This document shows, in pieces, positions 8,851 through 17,351 of a DNA stretch of 64,000 nt. The DNA comes from Streptomyces sp. NBC_01298 (GTDB lineage Bacteria; Actinomycetota; Actinomycetes; Streptomycetales; Streptomycetaceae): assembly GCF_035978755.1 (NCBI RefSeq), contig NZ_CP108414.1, positions 6,014,001-6,078,000 of the forward strand, written 5' to 3'. The notes below the pieces were generated by a model. The model was given only the letters and a program-made list of their open reading frames with translations, had not been told where the DNA came from and searched no databases. How positions within the stretch are numbered: position 1 is the first letter of the stretch; every line of letters starts with the position of its first letter. Both the position numbers and the translations under genes were made by a program.

Positions 8851-8889
8851 ACCACTGCCCCCGCGGGCAGGGCCTACGGGGGCAGTGGT
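8851..8889 (-). terminator. Hairpin after the MscS gene
   Basis: Arms ACCACTGCCCCC and GGGGGCAGTGGT pair over 12 bp around a 15-nt loop, downstream of the mscS-like gene and upstream of the csn promoter. It has no U-tract, as is usual in Streptomyces. It would insulate the csn operon. Confidence 0.65.
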
Positions 8890-8946
8890 GGAGCGGTGTG
8901 AAGGGGCGGTGTGAAGGGGCGTGCGGGGCGGGCGTGGGGGCGGGCG

Positions 8947-10050
8947 CTACTTCGTGATGCGCGGGCCGGAGCCGGAGGCCGCGCCGCCCGCGGCCGGGTG
9001 CGGGATCTCCGCCGTGGCCAGGGACTGCGGGGAGGTCGGGTTCGCCAGCGCCGACGGCGCGGCGACGGAGGCCGAGGGGTCGGCCGGGGCCGCGTCCTCC
9101 TCGGGCGCCGGCAGGCCCCCGACGATCCCGATGCCCGCGGCGTCGAAGGCGTCCTTTATCCGCCAGCGCAGCTCGCGCTCCACGGCGAACTGCTGGCCCG
9201 GCATCGTCTTCGCCGAAACCGAGACCGACATCGAGGCCAGCAGCACCTCGTCCAGGCCCAGCACCTCCACCGGACCCCACAGCCGCTCGTCCCACGGGGA
9301 CTCCTTGGCCATGGTGTCGGCGATCTCCTTGATCACCTCGCGGATGTGACCGAGGCTCTCGTTGGGCTTGACCTGCACCGCGACGCTCGCCGTGGCCCAG
9401 CCCTGGCTGAGGTTGCCGATCCGCTTGATCTCGCCGTTGCGGACGTACCAGATCTCGCCGCTGTCGCCGCGCAGCTTGGTGACGCGCAGACCCACCTCGA
9501 CGACCTCGCCCGAGGCCACCCCGGCGTCGATCTTGTCACCGACGCCGTACTGGTCCTCGAGGATCATGAACACGCCGGAGAGGAAGTCCGTGACCAGGTT
9601 CCGGGCGCCGAAACCGATCGCCACACCGGCCACACCGGCGCTCGCCAGCAGCGGCCCCAGGTTGATGTCGAGCGCGCCGAGCACCATCAGGGCCGCCGTG
9701 CCGAGGATCAGGAACGAGGCCACCGAGCGCAGGACCGAACCGATGGCCTCGGACCGCTGCCGGCGCCGCTCCGCGTTGACCAGCAGCCCGCTCAGGGCCG
9801 TGCCCTCGACGGCGTCGGCGCCGCGGTTCATCCGGGTGATCAGCTTGGTCAGGGACTTGCGGACCACCGAGCGCAGGGCGAAGGCGATGACCAGGATCAG
9901 CAGGATCCGCAGGCCCAGGTAAAGCCATCCGGCCCAGTTCTGCTCTATGAAACTGGCCGCGTTCGTGACGCTCTCGTGGGTTTCTCTGATCGTTTCGGCC
10001 GCGTCCGGGTTGTCGGCTGCGAGCGGGAACACGGCGGCAGGCCTGGGCAC
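8947..10050 (-). CDS. Small-conductance mechanosensitive channel (MscS family)
   Basis: A 367-residue membrane protein with a GTG start behind GGAGG. Helices lie near residues 40-63 and 100-127. The pore-lining helix with its alternating Gly/Ala pattern (AGVAGVAIGFGARNL) follows near 137-152, and after it come the MscS beta domain and alpha/beta domain. The last 60 residues are a Pro/Ala/Ser-rich tail that is probably disordered. MscS channels open under membrane tension to release solutes after osmotic downshift. It is monocistronic, with a divergent HNH gene upstream. Confidence 0.9.
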   Translation of the reverse strand: MPRPAAVFPLAADNPDAAETIRETHESVTNAASFIEQNWAGWLYLGLRILLILVIAFALRSVVRKSLTKLITRMNRGADAVEGTALSGLLVNAERRRQRSEAIGSVLRSVASFLILGTAALMVLGALDINLGPLLASAGVAGVAIGFGARNLVTDFLSGVFMILEDQYGVGDKIDAGVASGEVVEVGLRVTKLRGDSGEIWYVRNGEIKRIGNLSQGWATASVAVQVKPNESLGHIREVIKEIADTMAKESPWDERLWGPVEVLGLDEVLLASMSVSVSAKTMPGQQFAVERELRWRIKDAFDAAGIGIVGGLPAPEEDAAPADPSASVAAPSALANPTSPQSLATAEIPHPAAGGAASGSGPRITK

Positions 10051-10311
10051 GGCGGGAACCTCCAGATATAGCGTCCTGCCCGCGGTAGGGGTGGGGCGGG
10101 CAGACCATCCACCCTAACGGGGCACTCGGCCTGACTTGTTGCCGTGTTCGAGGGAGAGACCAGACTCACGCGGGGATGAAGCGGTTGTGGTCGAAAACAC
10201 CTCGGACCCGTTACGGGCGCGTGGTGGCGCTTCGACCAGCCGTAAGGGGAGACTGGAAAGCAGATCGTCCCGGCGCGAGCCACGCGCCGCCGGCGTTATA
10301 GGAGGCAGTCC

Positions 10312-10866
10312 GTGCCGCACGTCCTGGTCCTCAACGCGTCGTACGAGCCCCTCGGCGTCGTACCGCTCCGTCGCGCGCTCGTCCTCGTCCTGGAGAACAA
10401 AGCGGTCTCCCTGGAAGAATCCGGCGCCTTTCTGCACAGCGCGACAAGGGCCGTCCCCGCGCCCAGCGTGGTTCGGCTCAAGCGCTTCGTGCGGGTCCCC
10501 TACCGGGGGCCCGTTCCACTCACCCGCCGCGCGCTGTTCGCCCGGGACGGCGGCCGCTGCATGTACTGCGGGGCCGTCGCCACCAGTGTCGACCACGTCA
10601 TCCCGCGCAGCCGGGGCGGGCAGCACGCCTGGGACAACGTCGTCGCCGCGTGCCGCCGCTGCAACCACGTCAAGGCCGACCGGCACCTCGTCGACCTCGG
10701 CTGGCGCCTGCGGCACCAGCCGGCTCCGCCGTCGGGGCTGGCCTGGCGGATCATCGGGACGGGGCACCGGGATCCGTGCTGGATGCCGTACCTCCAGCCG
10801 TACGGGGCGGAGGACGCGCTGGATCGCATCGGGGTGCCCATCGCCGCCGCGGCGGTCGCGTCGTAG
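10312..10866 (+). CDS. HNH endonuclease-domain protein
   Basis: A 184-residue protein starting at GTG behind a strong AGGAGG. The N-terminal 70 residues form a small beta-rich region (VLNASYEPLGVVPLRRAL). Residues about 80-125 hold the HNH domain with a zinc ribbon: CMYC, then the catalytic DHV, an Asn in WDNVV, and CRRC. This family is conserved in actinobacteria as a single-copy gene away from phage clusters. Its cellular role is not established, so I give only the domain function, metal-dependent DNA cleavage. It converges on the GH84 gene, with repeat element A in between. Confidence 0.85.
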   Translation: MPHVLVLNASYEPLGVVPLRRALVLVLENKAVSLEESGAFLHSATRAVPAPSVVRLKRFVRVPYRGPVPLTRRALFARDGGRCMYCGAVATSVDHVIPRSRGGQHAWDNVVAACRRCNHVKADRHLVDLGWRLRHQPAPPSGLAWRIIGTGHRDPCWMPYLQPYGAEDALDRIGVPIAAAAVAS

Positions 10867-10951
10867 CCCCCTGAGCGGGGCCGGCTGCGTGTGCGGTGCC
10901 GCTGCGCGGGGCGAAGTCCCCGCAGCACCCGTTGCCGCTGCGCGGGGCGGA

Positions 10952-11187
10952 GTCCCCTACCCGCCCTTCCACCGTTCCCCGGGGCTGTACCCCGGACCCC
11001 CTGGGGCTCCGCCCCAGACCCCGCGCCTCAAACGCCGGCGAGGCTGGATTTTGGCTGGCGTCAGCCGCACCAGCCCCTCCGGCGTTTGAGGAGCGGGGGC
11101 GCGGGGGCGGGCCCCCGGAACGGCGCCGCGCGCGGCAACGGGTCCGGGGCGGAGCTCCGGGGAACGGTGGAAGGGCGGGTAGGGGAC
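10952..11187. repeat. Dispersed palindromic repeat, copy A (complete)
   Basis: The best copy of a family found four times in the window. The outer arms at 10952-10982 and 11157-11187 are a perfect 31-bp inverted repeat beginning GTCCCCTACCCGCCCTTCC. Inner arms CCTCAAACGCCGG (11026-11038) and CCGGCGTTTGAGG (11079-11091) form a second dyad. The element fills the gap between the convergent HNH and GH84 genes and could fold into a long hairpin acting as a terminator in both directions. Confidence 0.85.
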
Positions 11188-11203
11188 CAGCCCCGCAGGG
11201 TCG

Positions 11204-14200
11204 TTACGGGGCCACCGCGAAGGCTTCCGCGCCCAGCAGGCTGCAGCCGTAGCGGGTGGCCCGGGCCTCGCAGGTGACCCGGACGAAGCGGGCCGGGGCG
11301 GCCGCCGGGTCCAGGTGGACGGAGTCCACCCCGCCGCGGGACGCGACCGTCGCCGACGGGTGCCAGGCGACACCGTCGGAAGAGGTCTCCACCCGGAACC
11401 GGGACGGGTAGGCATCCTGCCAGCGGAGGCGGAGCAGACCGATCCGTGCCGCGGCCGGCAGCTCGGCCTGCCACCAGGCCCCGTCCTCCGCGGGCGAGGA
11501 CCACCGGGTGGAAGCGGAATCGTCCAGCGCCCCCGACGCGGGGAACGCCGGGGTCTCGTCCGCCGAGGACGAGGCCACGGCCGCCCGCAGCAGGTTCGGG
11601 CCCGCCGTGCGCGGATGGGCGCGGACCTTCAGGGTGTGCGTCTCGGAGCCGAAGACGACCGGGACCTCGTAGGTGCCGGGCGCCGTGCCCGCGGCCACCG
11701 TGACCTCCACCGGGACGATCGCCGTCGTACCGCGCGCGGCCGCGGCCGTCTGAGGCAGGCGCACCGAGATGCCCGGCGGCGGAGTCGCCGACAGGGGCCC
11801 GTGGACCTCGCCGGGACGCAGCGCGGACAGCTGCGCCGGGATCCGCTGCGCGCTCCCGCCGATCTCCGCGTCCACGGTGTCCGGCAGCTCGAAGCGGGCC
11901 TCCGGGCCGTCCGCCGTCCACGGGACCACGCTGTGCACGGCCGGGGCCGGGCCCGACCAGACGAGCCGGACCGCGTCGGCCCGCAGGCCGCCCACGTCCG
12001 CCTGGGTCCAGCCCGACGCCGCCGCCTCGGCGACCTTGCGCCAGCCCTCGCCCGGTACGTGGGCCTCGATCACGGCGCCCCGGCTGCCCGCCGGCAGCGG
12101 GTCCGTCATCACGGTCACCACCGACACCGGCCGGGCGGTGGGCAGCGCGACCGTCCACGCGTCGGCCTGCCGGGTCACCGTGCCCGGCACGCGGGCCGCG
12201 CCGGTCCACGCGTCGGCCTCGGCCGCGGCCCGGGCCAGGAAGGGGTCCAGCACCGCCTTGTCGACCCGGGCGGTTTCCGCCCCGTCCGCCCCGGACACCA
12301 GCGCGCGGGCGGCGGTGAGGGCCTGCGAGGCCCGCCAGGCCGCCGCCCCGTCCCCGCGGCCCTGCGCCTGGAGGACGTCGAGGGCCAGCTCCCCGGCCGC
12401 CCCGTAGCGGGCGAGCCGCGACAGCCAGGGCCCCGCCTCCTGCGCGAGCGAGGGCAGCCGGTCCGGGGCCTCGCGCAGCACGCGGAAGGCGGCGCGCAGC
12501 CCTTCGCCCGCCGCCGGGTCGCCGGCGCTCCGGGCCCGCCAGAACTCGTCCATCAGCGGGACCAGGTAGGCGGACTCGGGTTGGGCGAGGCCGGAGGAGG
12601 CGTTGTTCCCGGCCAGCGCGGCCAGGGCCTCGCGGGCCTTGGGATCGGGTCCGGCGAGCGAGGCCACGGCCGCCGCCCAGGAGTCGGAGGCCCGGTAGCC
12701 GCGCGGGTTCCAGGTGAAGTCCGCCGCCGTGAACAGCGGGATGCGCGACAGCGTGCCCTGGGGCATGGCGTTGGCCAGCACGGCCGCGGAACCGCCCGCG
12801 ACCACCGGGTCGCGTCCCGCGTACGGGCCGAGGAAGATCCGGCCCGGGTCCCAGTCGTTGACCGGGTAGTTGTCCATGGTGACCAGCGGGTGCTGCCCGA
12901 GCGCGGAGCGCGCCGCGGTCATCTCCGGCCCGGTGATCGTGCGCGGCAGCACGCCGACGCCGGTCCAGGCCACCTCGACCCGCCCGTCCAGGTCCTGGGC
13001 CAGCGCGGTCCGGTAGGGCGTCGCACCCTCCTGGTAGTACTCCGTCGGCAGCAGCGACAGCGCGGGCGCCCCCGGATAGCGCCGGGCCAGGTGCGCGGCC
13101 AGTTCGCCCGCCACCTCCGCGTGCGCCTTCGCGGCCGCCGCCGGGCCCCTGCCGTAGCGCTCGCGGTCGGCCCGGCAGCCCCACTCGGTGTAGCTGACGT
13201 CCTGGAACTGCACCTGGAACGCCCGGAACCCGAGGTCCCACATGGCGTCCACCTTGCGGGCGAGTGCCGCCCGGTCCGCCGAGGAGGCCAGGCACATCGA
13301 CTGCCCGGGCGACACCGCCCAGGCGAGCACCACCTTGTTGGCGCGCGCCCGCTCGGCCAGCTGCCGCAGTTCGGCGGCCTGCGCCGCCGGGTAGTCGCGG
13401 CGCCACTCCGTGGTCCGGTACGGGTCGTCGCCGGGCGCCAGCAACAGCCGGTTCAGCTTGGTGCGGCCCATGAAGTCCACCTGCGCGAGCCGCTGCGCGG
13501 CCGTCCACGGAGTCCCGTAGAACCCCTCCGTGATCCCGCGCACCGGCGCGGACGGCCAGTCCCGTACGAGGACCCCGGGCACCTTTCCGCCGCCCTGGGC
13601 GAGCAGTTGACGCAGCGTCTGAGCCGCGTGGAACAGTCCGTCCTCGCCGGCGCCGGCCAGCGCGACCGTGTCCCGCCCCTCGACGCGGCCCACCGCCAGC
13701 CGGTAGCCGCCCGCCGGGAGGTCGCCGGCCGCGTCCGCGCCCAGGGCCCGCAGGGACCGCTCTGTGTCCCCGTCGCCATGCCCCTGTAGCCGTACGACGG
13801 GGCCCGCGGCGGGCAGCGGTTGCCCCTCGGCCCGCTCGTGCAGGGTCCGTACGCCCGCGCCGCGCAGGGCGTCGCGCACCACCTGGGCGGCGTACGGGTC
13901 CACGCCCGCGGGCAGGACCAGTACGGCCTCGGCGCCCAGCGGCACCGCGCGCGCCGGGTCGGCGGCCGTCGACTGCGGCCGGGGATACACCGCGGGGCCC
14001 TCGGCGGCGGCTCGTGCCGGATCGGAGCGGGGGTCGGGCAAGGGGGCGGCGGCGGGCACGGGCGCCGGGTCGCGCAGCGCGGCGGGAGCCGCGGGCGCGG
14101 CAGGCGCCGATCCCGGGTCCGGGGCGCCCGGCGAGTCCGGCGCGGTCGGCGCGGCGAAGGCGGTGGGGGGACCCACCACCGCCGAGCCGCTCAGCAGGGC

Positions 14201-14260
14201 GCCGATGACGGCGACCGCCGCGGCCGTGGCCGTGGCCCGCTTGCTGCCCCTGGTCTGCAC
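11204..14260 (-). CDS. Secreted GH84-like beta-N-acetylglucosaminidase with C-terminal F5/8C domain
   Basis: A 1018-residue secreted protein. I chose the GTG at 14260 because it follows GGGGTGGC and gives a clean signal peptide (basic start, hydrophobic core, AFA cut near residue 36). After a Pro/Ala linker comes a beta/alpha domain (about 95-235), the GH84-type catalytic barrel (about 238-480, opening GITEGFYGTPW), a helical region and a discoidin-like F5/8 type C domain near the C-terminus (about 880-1018). The position of the usual GH84 Asp-Asp pair reads QFQD (Q353-D354). The second Asp is kept, but the residue that polarises the acetamido group is Gln. Activity on GlcNAc substrates is therefore likely from the family but unproven. 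Confidence 0.8.
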   Translation of the reverse strand: MQTRGSKRATATAAAVAVIGALLSGSAVVGPPTAFAAPTAPDSPGAPDPGSAPAAPAAPAALRDPAPVPAAAPLPDPRSDPARAAAEGPAVYPRPQSTAADPARAVPLGAEAVLVLPAGVDPYAAQVVRDALRGAGVRTLHERAEGQPLPAAGPVVRLQGHGDGDTERSLRALGADAAGDLPAGGYRLAVGRVEGRDTVALAGAGEDGLFHAAQTLRQLLAQGGGKVPGVLVRDWPSAPVRGITEGFYGTPWTAAQRLAQVDFMGRTKLNRLLLAPGDDPYRTTEWRRDYPAAQAAELRQLAERARANKVVLAWAVSPGQSMCLASSADRAALARKVDAMWDLGFRAFQVQFQDVSYTEWGCRADRERYGRGPAAAAKAHAEVAGELAAHLARRYPGAPALSLLPTEYYQEGATPYRTALAQDLDGRVEVAWTGVGVLPRTITGPEMTAARSALGQHPLVTMDNYPVNDWDPGRIFLGPYAGRDPVVAGGSAAVLANAMPQGTLSRIPLFTAADFTWNPRGYRASDSWAAAVASLAGPDPKAREALAALAGNNASSGLAQPESAYLVPLMDEFWRARSAGDPAAGEGLRAAFRVLREAPDRLPSLAQEAGPWLSRLARYGAAGELALDVLQAQGRGDGAAAWRASQALTAARALVSGADGAETARVDKAVLDPFLARAAAEADAWTGAARVPGTVTRQADAWTVALPTARPVSVVTVMTDPLPAGSRGAVIEAHVPGEGWRKVAEAAASGWTQADVGGLRADAVRLVWSGPAPAVHSVVPWTADGPEARFELPDTVDAEIGGSAQRIPAQLSALRPGEVHGPLSATPPPGISVRLPQTAAAARGTTAIVPVEVTVAAGTAPGTYEVPVVFGSETHTLKVRAHPRTAGPNLLRAAVASSSADETPAFPASGALDDSASTRWSSPAEDGAWWQAELPAAARIGLLRLRWQDAYPSRFRVETSSDGVAWHPSATVASRGGVDSVHLDPAAAPARFVRVTCEARATRYGCSLLGAEAFAVAP

Positions 14261-14658
14261 GGAGCCACCCCGTCCCGAGTCGTCCCCCGCTCGTACGAAT
14301 GAGCCAGACCCCACCATCCGTACGCCGGGGTGTCAACGCCGGCGGGTGATCTGACCTGGATCCGCCAGGAATGGGGTGCCGCCGACTGGGTAGGGCTGGG
14401 ATGTCCTCCGGGCCGCGCGCCGGAGGGCGTTCCCGACGTTCCCGCACGCCAGGGCCGGTGGCTCCGGACGCGTGGTGATCGGAGCGGAGCTCCGCAACAC
14501 CTCCCGTGCGCGGCGCGAACGCAGGCACGTCTGTGTGAATTCACGGCTCGCGCCGGAGAATTTCCGCTGTCGGTGGTGCGCGGACGGCGCACGGACCGAC
14601 ACAGTGGGAGCCATCCACGGGTCCTGACCGATCCTCACGCACGAAGGAGTGCCTGCCG
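14261..14658. other. Divergent promoter region between the GH84 gene and the LTSEP ORF
   Basis: 398 bp without a supported gene. It holds a perfect 12-bp palindrome GCGGAGCTCCGC at 14484-14495 and an inverted repeat GTGCGC / GCGCAC at 14576-14592. It also has an AT-richer patch around 14530-14575 that may hold a promoter for the small ORF. No RNA gene is recognised. Confidence 0.5.
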
Positions 14659-14907
14659 GTGAACACCAAGGCTGTGAAGACCACCAACGACACCACCGCC
14701 ATATCCGCCCCGAAACGGCGTCCGCCGCTCGCCCACCTGCCGGCGCAGGCCGACCCCAACGAGCGGAACCTGCGGACCCTGACCAGCGAGCCGTCGCTGG
14801 CCGACGCCGCGCACGCGCCGCTGACCAGTGAGCCCCCGCTCGTCTGCGAGGCCCCGCTGACCAGCGAGCCGACCACCCATGCCGCGGCGGCCGCCGCGGG
14901 TGACTAG
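14659..14907 (+). CDS. Small ORF with three LTSEP repeats, upstream of malQ
   Basis: An 82-residue ORF, GTG start with GAAGGAG 9 nt upstream. I do not recognise the family. The first half is Lys/Thr/Pro-rich (KAVKTTNDTT, SAPKRRPPL). The second half carries LTSEP three times, near residues 41, 55 and 67, separated by acidic/hydrophobic linkers, with one Cys between copies two and three. At DNA level CTGACCAGYGAGCC recurs at 14779, 14821 and 14857. There is no signal peptide or membrane segment. The stop is 15 nt before malQ, so the two are probably one transcript. An 18-bp palindrome lies across its last codons. It may be a real small protein, a regulatory leader ORF or a peptide precursor; no modifying enzyme is adjacent. 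Confidence 0.55.
   Translation: MNTKAVKTTNDTTAISAPKRRPPLAHLPAQADPNERNLRTLTSEPSLADAAHAPLTSEPPLVCEAPLTSEPTTHAAAAAAGD
14882..14899. promoter_or_regulatory. Palindrome just upstream of malQ
   Basis: Arms CCGCGGCGG and CCGCCGCGG form a perfect 18-bp palindrome in the last codons of the small ORF, 23 nt before the malQ start. In RNA it could form a hairpin close to the malQ ribosome site (ACAAGGAAC) and link malQ translation to ribosomes finishing the small ORF. It may also be only an alanine/glycine codon effect. Confidence 0.35.
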
Positions 14908-14922
14908 ACGACAAGGAACCTG

Positions 14923-16992
14923 ATGGACGACCTCGCCCGGCTCGCGGCCCTGTACGGAGTCGCCACCACCTACCAGCCCGCCGAGGACGTCACCCTCCGG
15001 GTCCCGGAGACCACCGTCGCCGCCGTACTGCGGCAGTTGGGGGTGGACACGGACACCCCCGAGTCCCTACGCGCGCACCTGGCCGCCGCCGAGCACGACG
15101 CGGCGCACCGGCTGCTGCCGCGCGTGCTGGTGTGGTGGGCCGGCTCCCGGCCTCCCGTGGAGCTGAGCGCGCTGCCCCCGGGGACCCGGACCCTGCTGGA
15201 GCCGGAGGACGCCACTGCGGCGGCGGAGGGCGAAGCCGAGGTGGCCGGGGCGCCGGGGGCGGGCGGCCGTGCGGCGCCCTGGAGCGCGGCCGACGCGGGG
15301 GAGCCGCCGCTCGGGGTGCACCTGATCCACGCGGAGGCCCCCGACGGCCGCACCGCCACGGCCACCCTGATCGTGGCCCCCGACCGGGCCCCGGCGGCGC
15401 CCGAACGCACCCACGGGCTGCTCGTCCAGCTCTACTCGGTGCTCTCCGAACGCTCCTGGGGCATGGGCGACCTGGGCGACCTCGCGGAGCTGGCGCGCTG
15501 GGCGGGCCGCGTCCACGGAGCCGGCTTCGTCCAGGTCAACCCACTGCACGCGGCCGTGCCCGGGACCCCGACCGACCCCTCCCCGTACCGGCCGTCCTCG
15601 CGCCGCTTCCCCGACCCGGTGCACCTGCGGATCGAGGACGTCCCCGAGTACGCCGACTGCCCGGACCGGGCTGCCCTCGCGGAACTGGCCGACCGGGGAG
15701 CCCGGTTGCGGCGCGAGGTGCTGGAGAAGGGGGCGCTGATCGACCGGGACGCCGTCTGGGCCCTCAAGGCGGCCGCCCTGGAGCTGCTGTACGCCGTCCC
15801 GCGCAGCCCCGAACGGGACGCGGATTACCGGGAGTTCCGTGCCGCGCAGGGCGCGGAGCTGGACCGGCACGCCGCCTGGTGCGCCGGGCACGCCGGGGAG
15901 GACCCGGAGGTCCGGGCCGACTTCCACCGCTGGCTGGTCTGGCTCACCGACGCCCAGCTCGCCGCCGCCCAGCGGGCCGCCAAGGAGGCGGGGATGGCGG
16001 TCGGCATCGTGCACGACCTGGCCGTCGGGGTGCACCCGGAGGGCTCGGACGCCACCGGCGCCCCCTTCGGAGCCCCCCACTACGCCCGGGCCGTCTCCGT
16101 CGGCGCCCCGCCGGACGCCTTCAACGCCCGCGGCCAGGACTGGGGGCTGCCCCCGTGGCGGCCCGACCGGCTGGCCGCCACCGGCTACGCGCCGCTGCGG
16201 TCCCTGCTGCGGGGGGTGTTCCGGTACGCGGGCGCCCTGCGGATCGACCACGTCATGGGACTGTTCCGGCTCTGGTGGATCCCGGAAGGGGCGCCGCCCG
16301 CCGAAGGCGCGTACGTCGCGTACGACGGGGAGGCGATGCTCGCCCTGCTGGTCCTGGAGGCGCACCGGGCCGGAGCCCTGGTCATCGGCGAGGACCTCGG
16401 CACCGTGCAGCCGGGAGTCCGTCAGGCGCTGGCCCGGCGCGGGGTGCTGGGCACCTCGGTGCTGTGGTTCGAGCGGGACTGGGGCGGCGACGGGGAGCCG
16501 CTGGAGCCGGAGCGCTGGCGGGCCGACTGCCTGGCCACCGTGACCACCCACGACCTGCCGCCCACCGCCGCCAAACTGGCCGGCTCCCACGTGGAACTGC
16601 GCGACCGGCTCGGCCTGCTGACCCGGCCGGCGGAGCGGGAGCGGGCCGAGGACGCGGCCGACACCGCGCGCTGGCTGGACGTGCTGGAGGACCTCGGGCT
16701 CGACACCAAGGGCGAGGAGGCCGCCGTACGGGCCCTGTACGCGTTCCTGCTGCGCACTCCGGCCCGGCTGGTGGGGGTGTGGCTGCCCGACGCCGTGGGC
16801 GACCGGCGACCGCAGAACCTGCCCGGCACCTGGGACCAGTACCCCAACTGGCGGCTCCCGGTGGCCGACGCGGAGGGCCGGCCGCTGAGCCTGGAGGCAC
16901 TGGCCGCCTCGCCGCGGGCGAACGCCCTGCTGGGGGCGGTGCGGGGGGCGGCGGGAACCCGTACGGCACCCCCGGGCGCGCGCGGCGTTTAG
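14923..16992 (+). CDS. malQ: 4-alpha-glucanotransferase (amylomaltase, GH77)
   Basis: A 689-residue cytoplasmic enzyme that transfers alpha-1,4-glucan segments between maltodextrins during maltose/glycogen metabolism. It has an N-terminal MalQ extension (1-150) and then the GH77 barrel from HGLLVQLYSV. The catalytic residues expected for the family are visible: nucleophile D442 in RIDHVMG, acid/base E490 in IGEDLGT, and D544 in THDLPP. About 690 residues is the usual actinobacterial length. The ATG start follows ACAAGGAAC. The upstream small ORF is likely co-transcribed. Confidence 0.93.
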   Translation: MDDLARLAALYGVATTYQPAEDVTLRVPETTVAAVLRQLGVDTDTPESLRAHLAAAEHDAAHRLLPRVLVWWAGSRPPVELSALPPGTRTLLEPEDATAAAEGEAEVAGAPGAGGRAAPWSAADAGEPPLGVHLIHAEAPDGRTATATLIVAPDRAPAAPERTHGLLVQLYSVLSERSWGMGDLGDLAELARWAGRVHGAGFVQVNPLHAAVPGTPTDPSPYRPSSRRFPDPVHLRIEDVPEYADCPDRAALAELADRGARLRREVLEKGALIDRDAVWALKAAALELLYAVPRSPERDADYREFRAAQGAELDRHAAWCAGHAGEDPEVRADFHRWLVWLTDAQLAAAQRAAKEAGMAVGIVHDLAVGVHPEGSDATGAPFGAPHYARAVSVGAPPDAFNARGQDWGLPPWRPDRLAATGYAPLRSLLRGVFRYAGALRIDHVMGLFRLWWIPEGAPPAEGAYVAYDGEAMLALLVLEAHRAGALVIGEDLGTVQPGVRQALARRGVLGTSVLWFERDWGGDGEPLEPERWRADCLATVTTHDLPPTAAKLAGSHVELRDRLGLLTRPAERERAEDAADTARWLDVLEDLGLDTKGEEAAVRALYAFLLRTPARLVGVWLPDAVGDRRPQNLPGTWDQYPNWRLPVADAEGRPLSLEALAASPRANALLGAVRGAAGTRTAPPGARGV

Positions 16993-17000
16993 GTGTTCGC

Positions 17001-17006
17001 TACGTT
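17001..17006 (+). promoter_or_regulatory. Putative -10 box of a leaderless gene
   Basis: TACGTT ends 6 nt before the GTG at 17013, the spacing that would start the RNA at the GTG itself. No ribosome site precedes that GTG. No clear -35 is seen. Confidence 0.45.
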
Positions 17007-17012
17007 TGCACC

Positions 17013-17252
17013 GTGGACAAGAAGAACGCTCTGCGCGCCGGCGCCGTCACGGCCGGAACGACGCTGATGATGCTGCTCATGACGTCTCCCGCCCTCGCGG
17101 TCACCCGTGACGACGGCGATGACCCGGGTCCGGGCCTGAGCGTCGCCGAGACGCTCGGTCTCTACGTGGCCACGCCGATCGTGCTGTTCCTGATCATCGC
17201 CGGTCTGGTGATGGTCGGCGACAAGTCGCGCAAGACGCAGAACGAGAGCTGA
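17013..17252 (+). CDS. Small membrane protein
   Basis: A 79-residue protein. A basic start (VDKKNALRAG) leads to a hydrophobic segment (residues about 13-32) ending ALA, then an Asp/Gly/Pro linker and a second hydrophobic helix (about 48-68), and a charged tail DKSRKTQNES. It is either a cleaved small type I membrane protein or a two-helix protein. No function is recognised. The start is the GTG 20 nt after the malQ stop, apparently without a ribosome site but with a -10-like box, so probably leaderless. A perfect terminator hairpin follows. Confidence 0.75.
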   Translation: MDKKNALRAGAVTAGTTLMMLLMTSPALAVTRDDGDDPGPGLSVAETLGLYVATPIVLFLIIAGLVMVGDKSRKTQNES

Positions 17253-17266
17253 CCGAAGACCGAACG

Positions 17267-17302
17267 AAGGCGCCGGGTGTCCGTGAGGACACCCGGCGCC
17301 TT
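17267..17302. terminator. Perfect hairpin terminator
   Basis: A 16-bp perfect stem (AAGGCGCCGGGTGTCC and its complement) with a GTGA loop, between the small membrane gene and the convergent marR gene. It can serve both. Confidence 0.85.
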
Positions 17303-17351
17303 GTCGTATCCCGGATCGGTGAGAGCGGGGCCGCCCGGCGGATCGTGTGAC

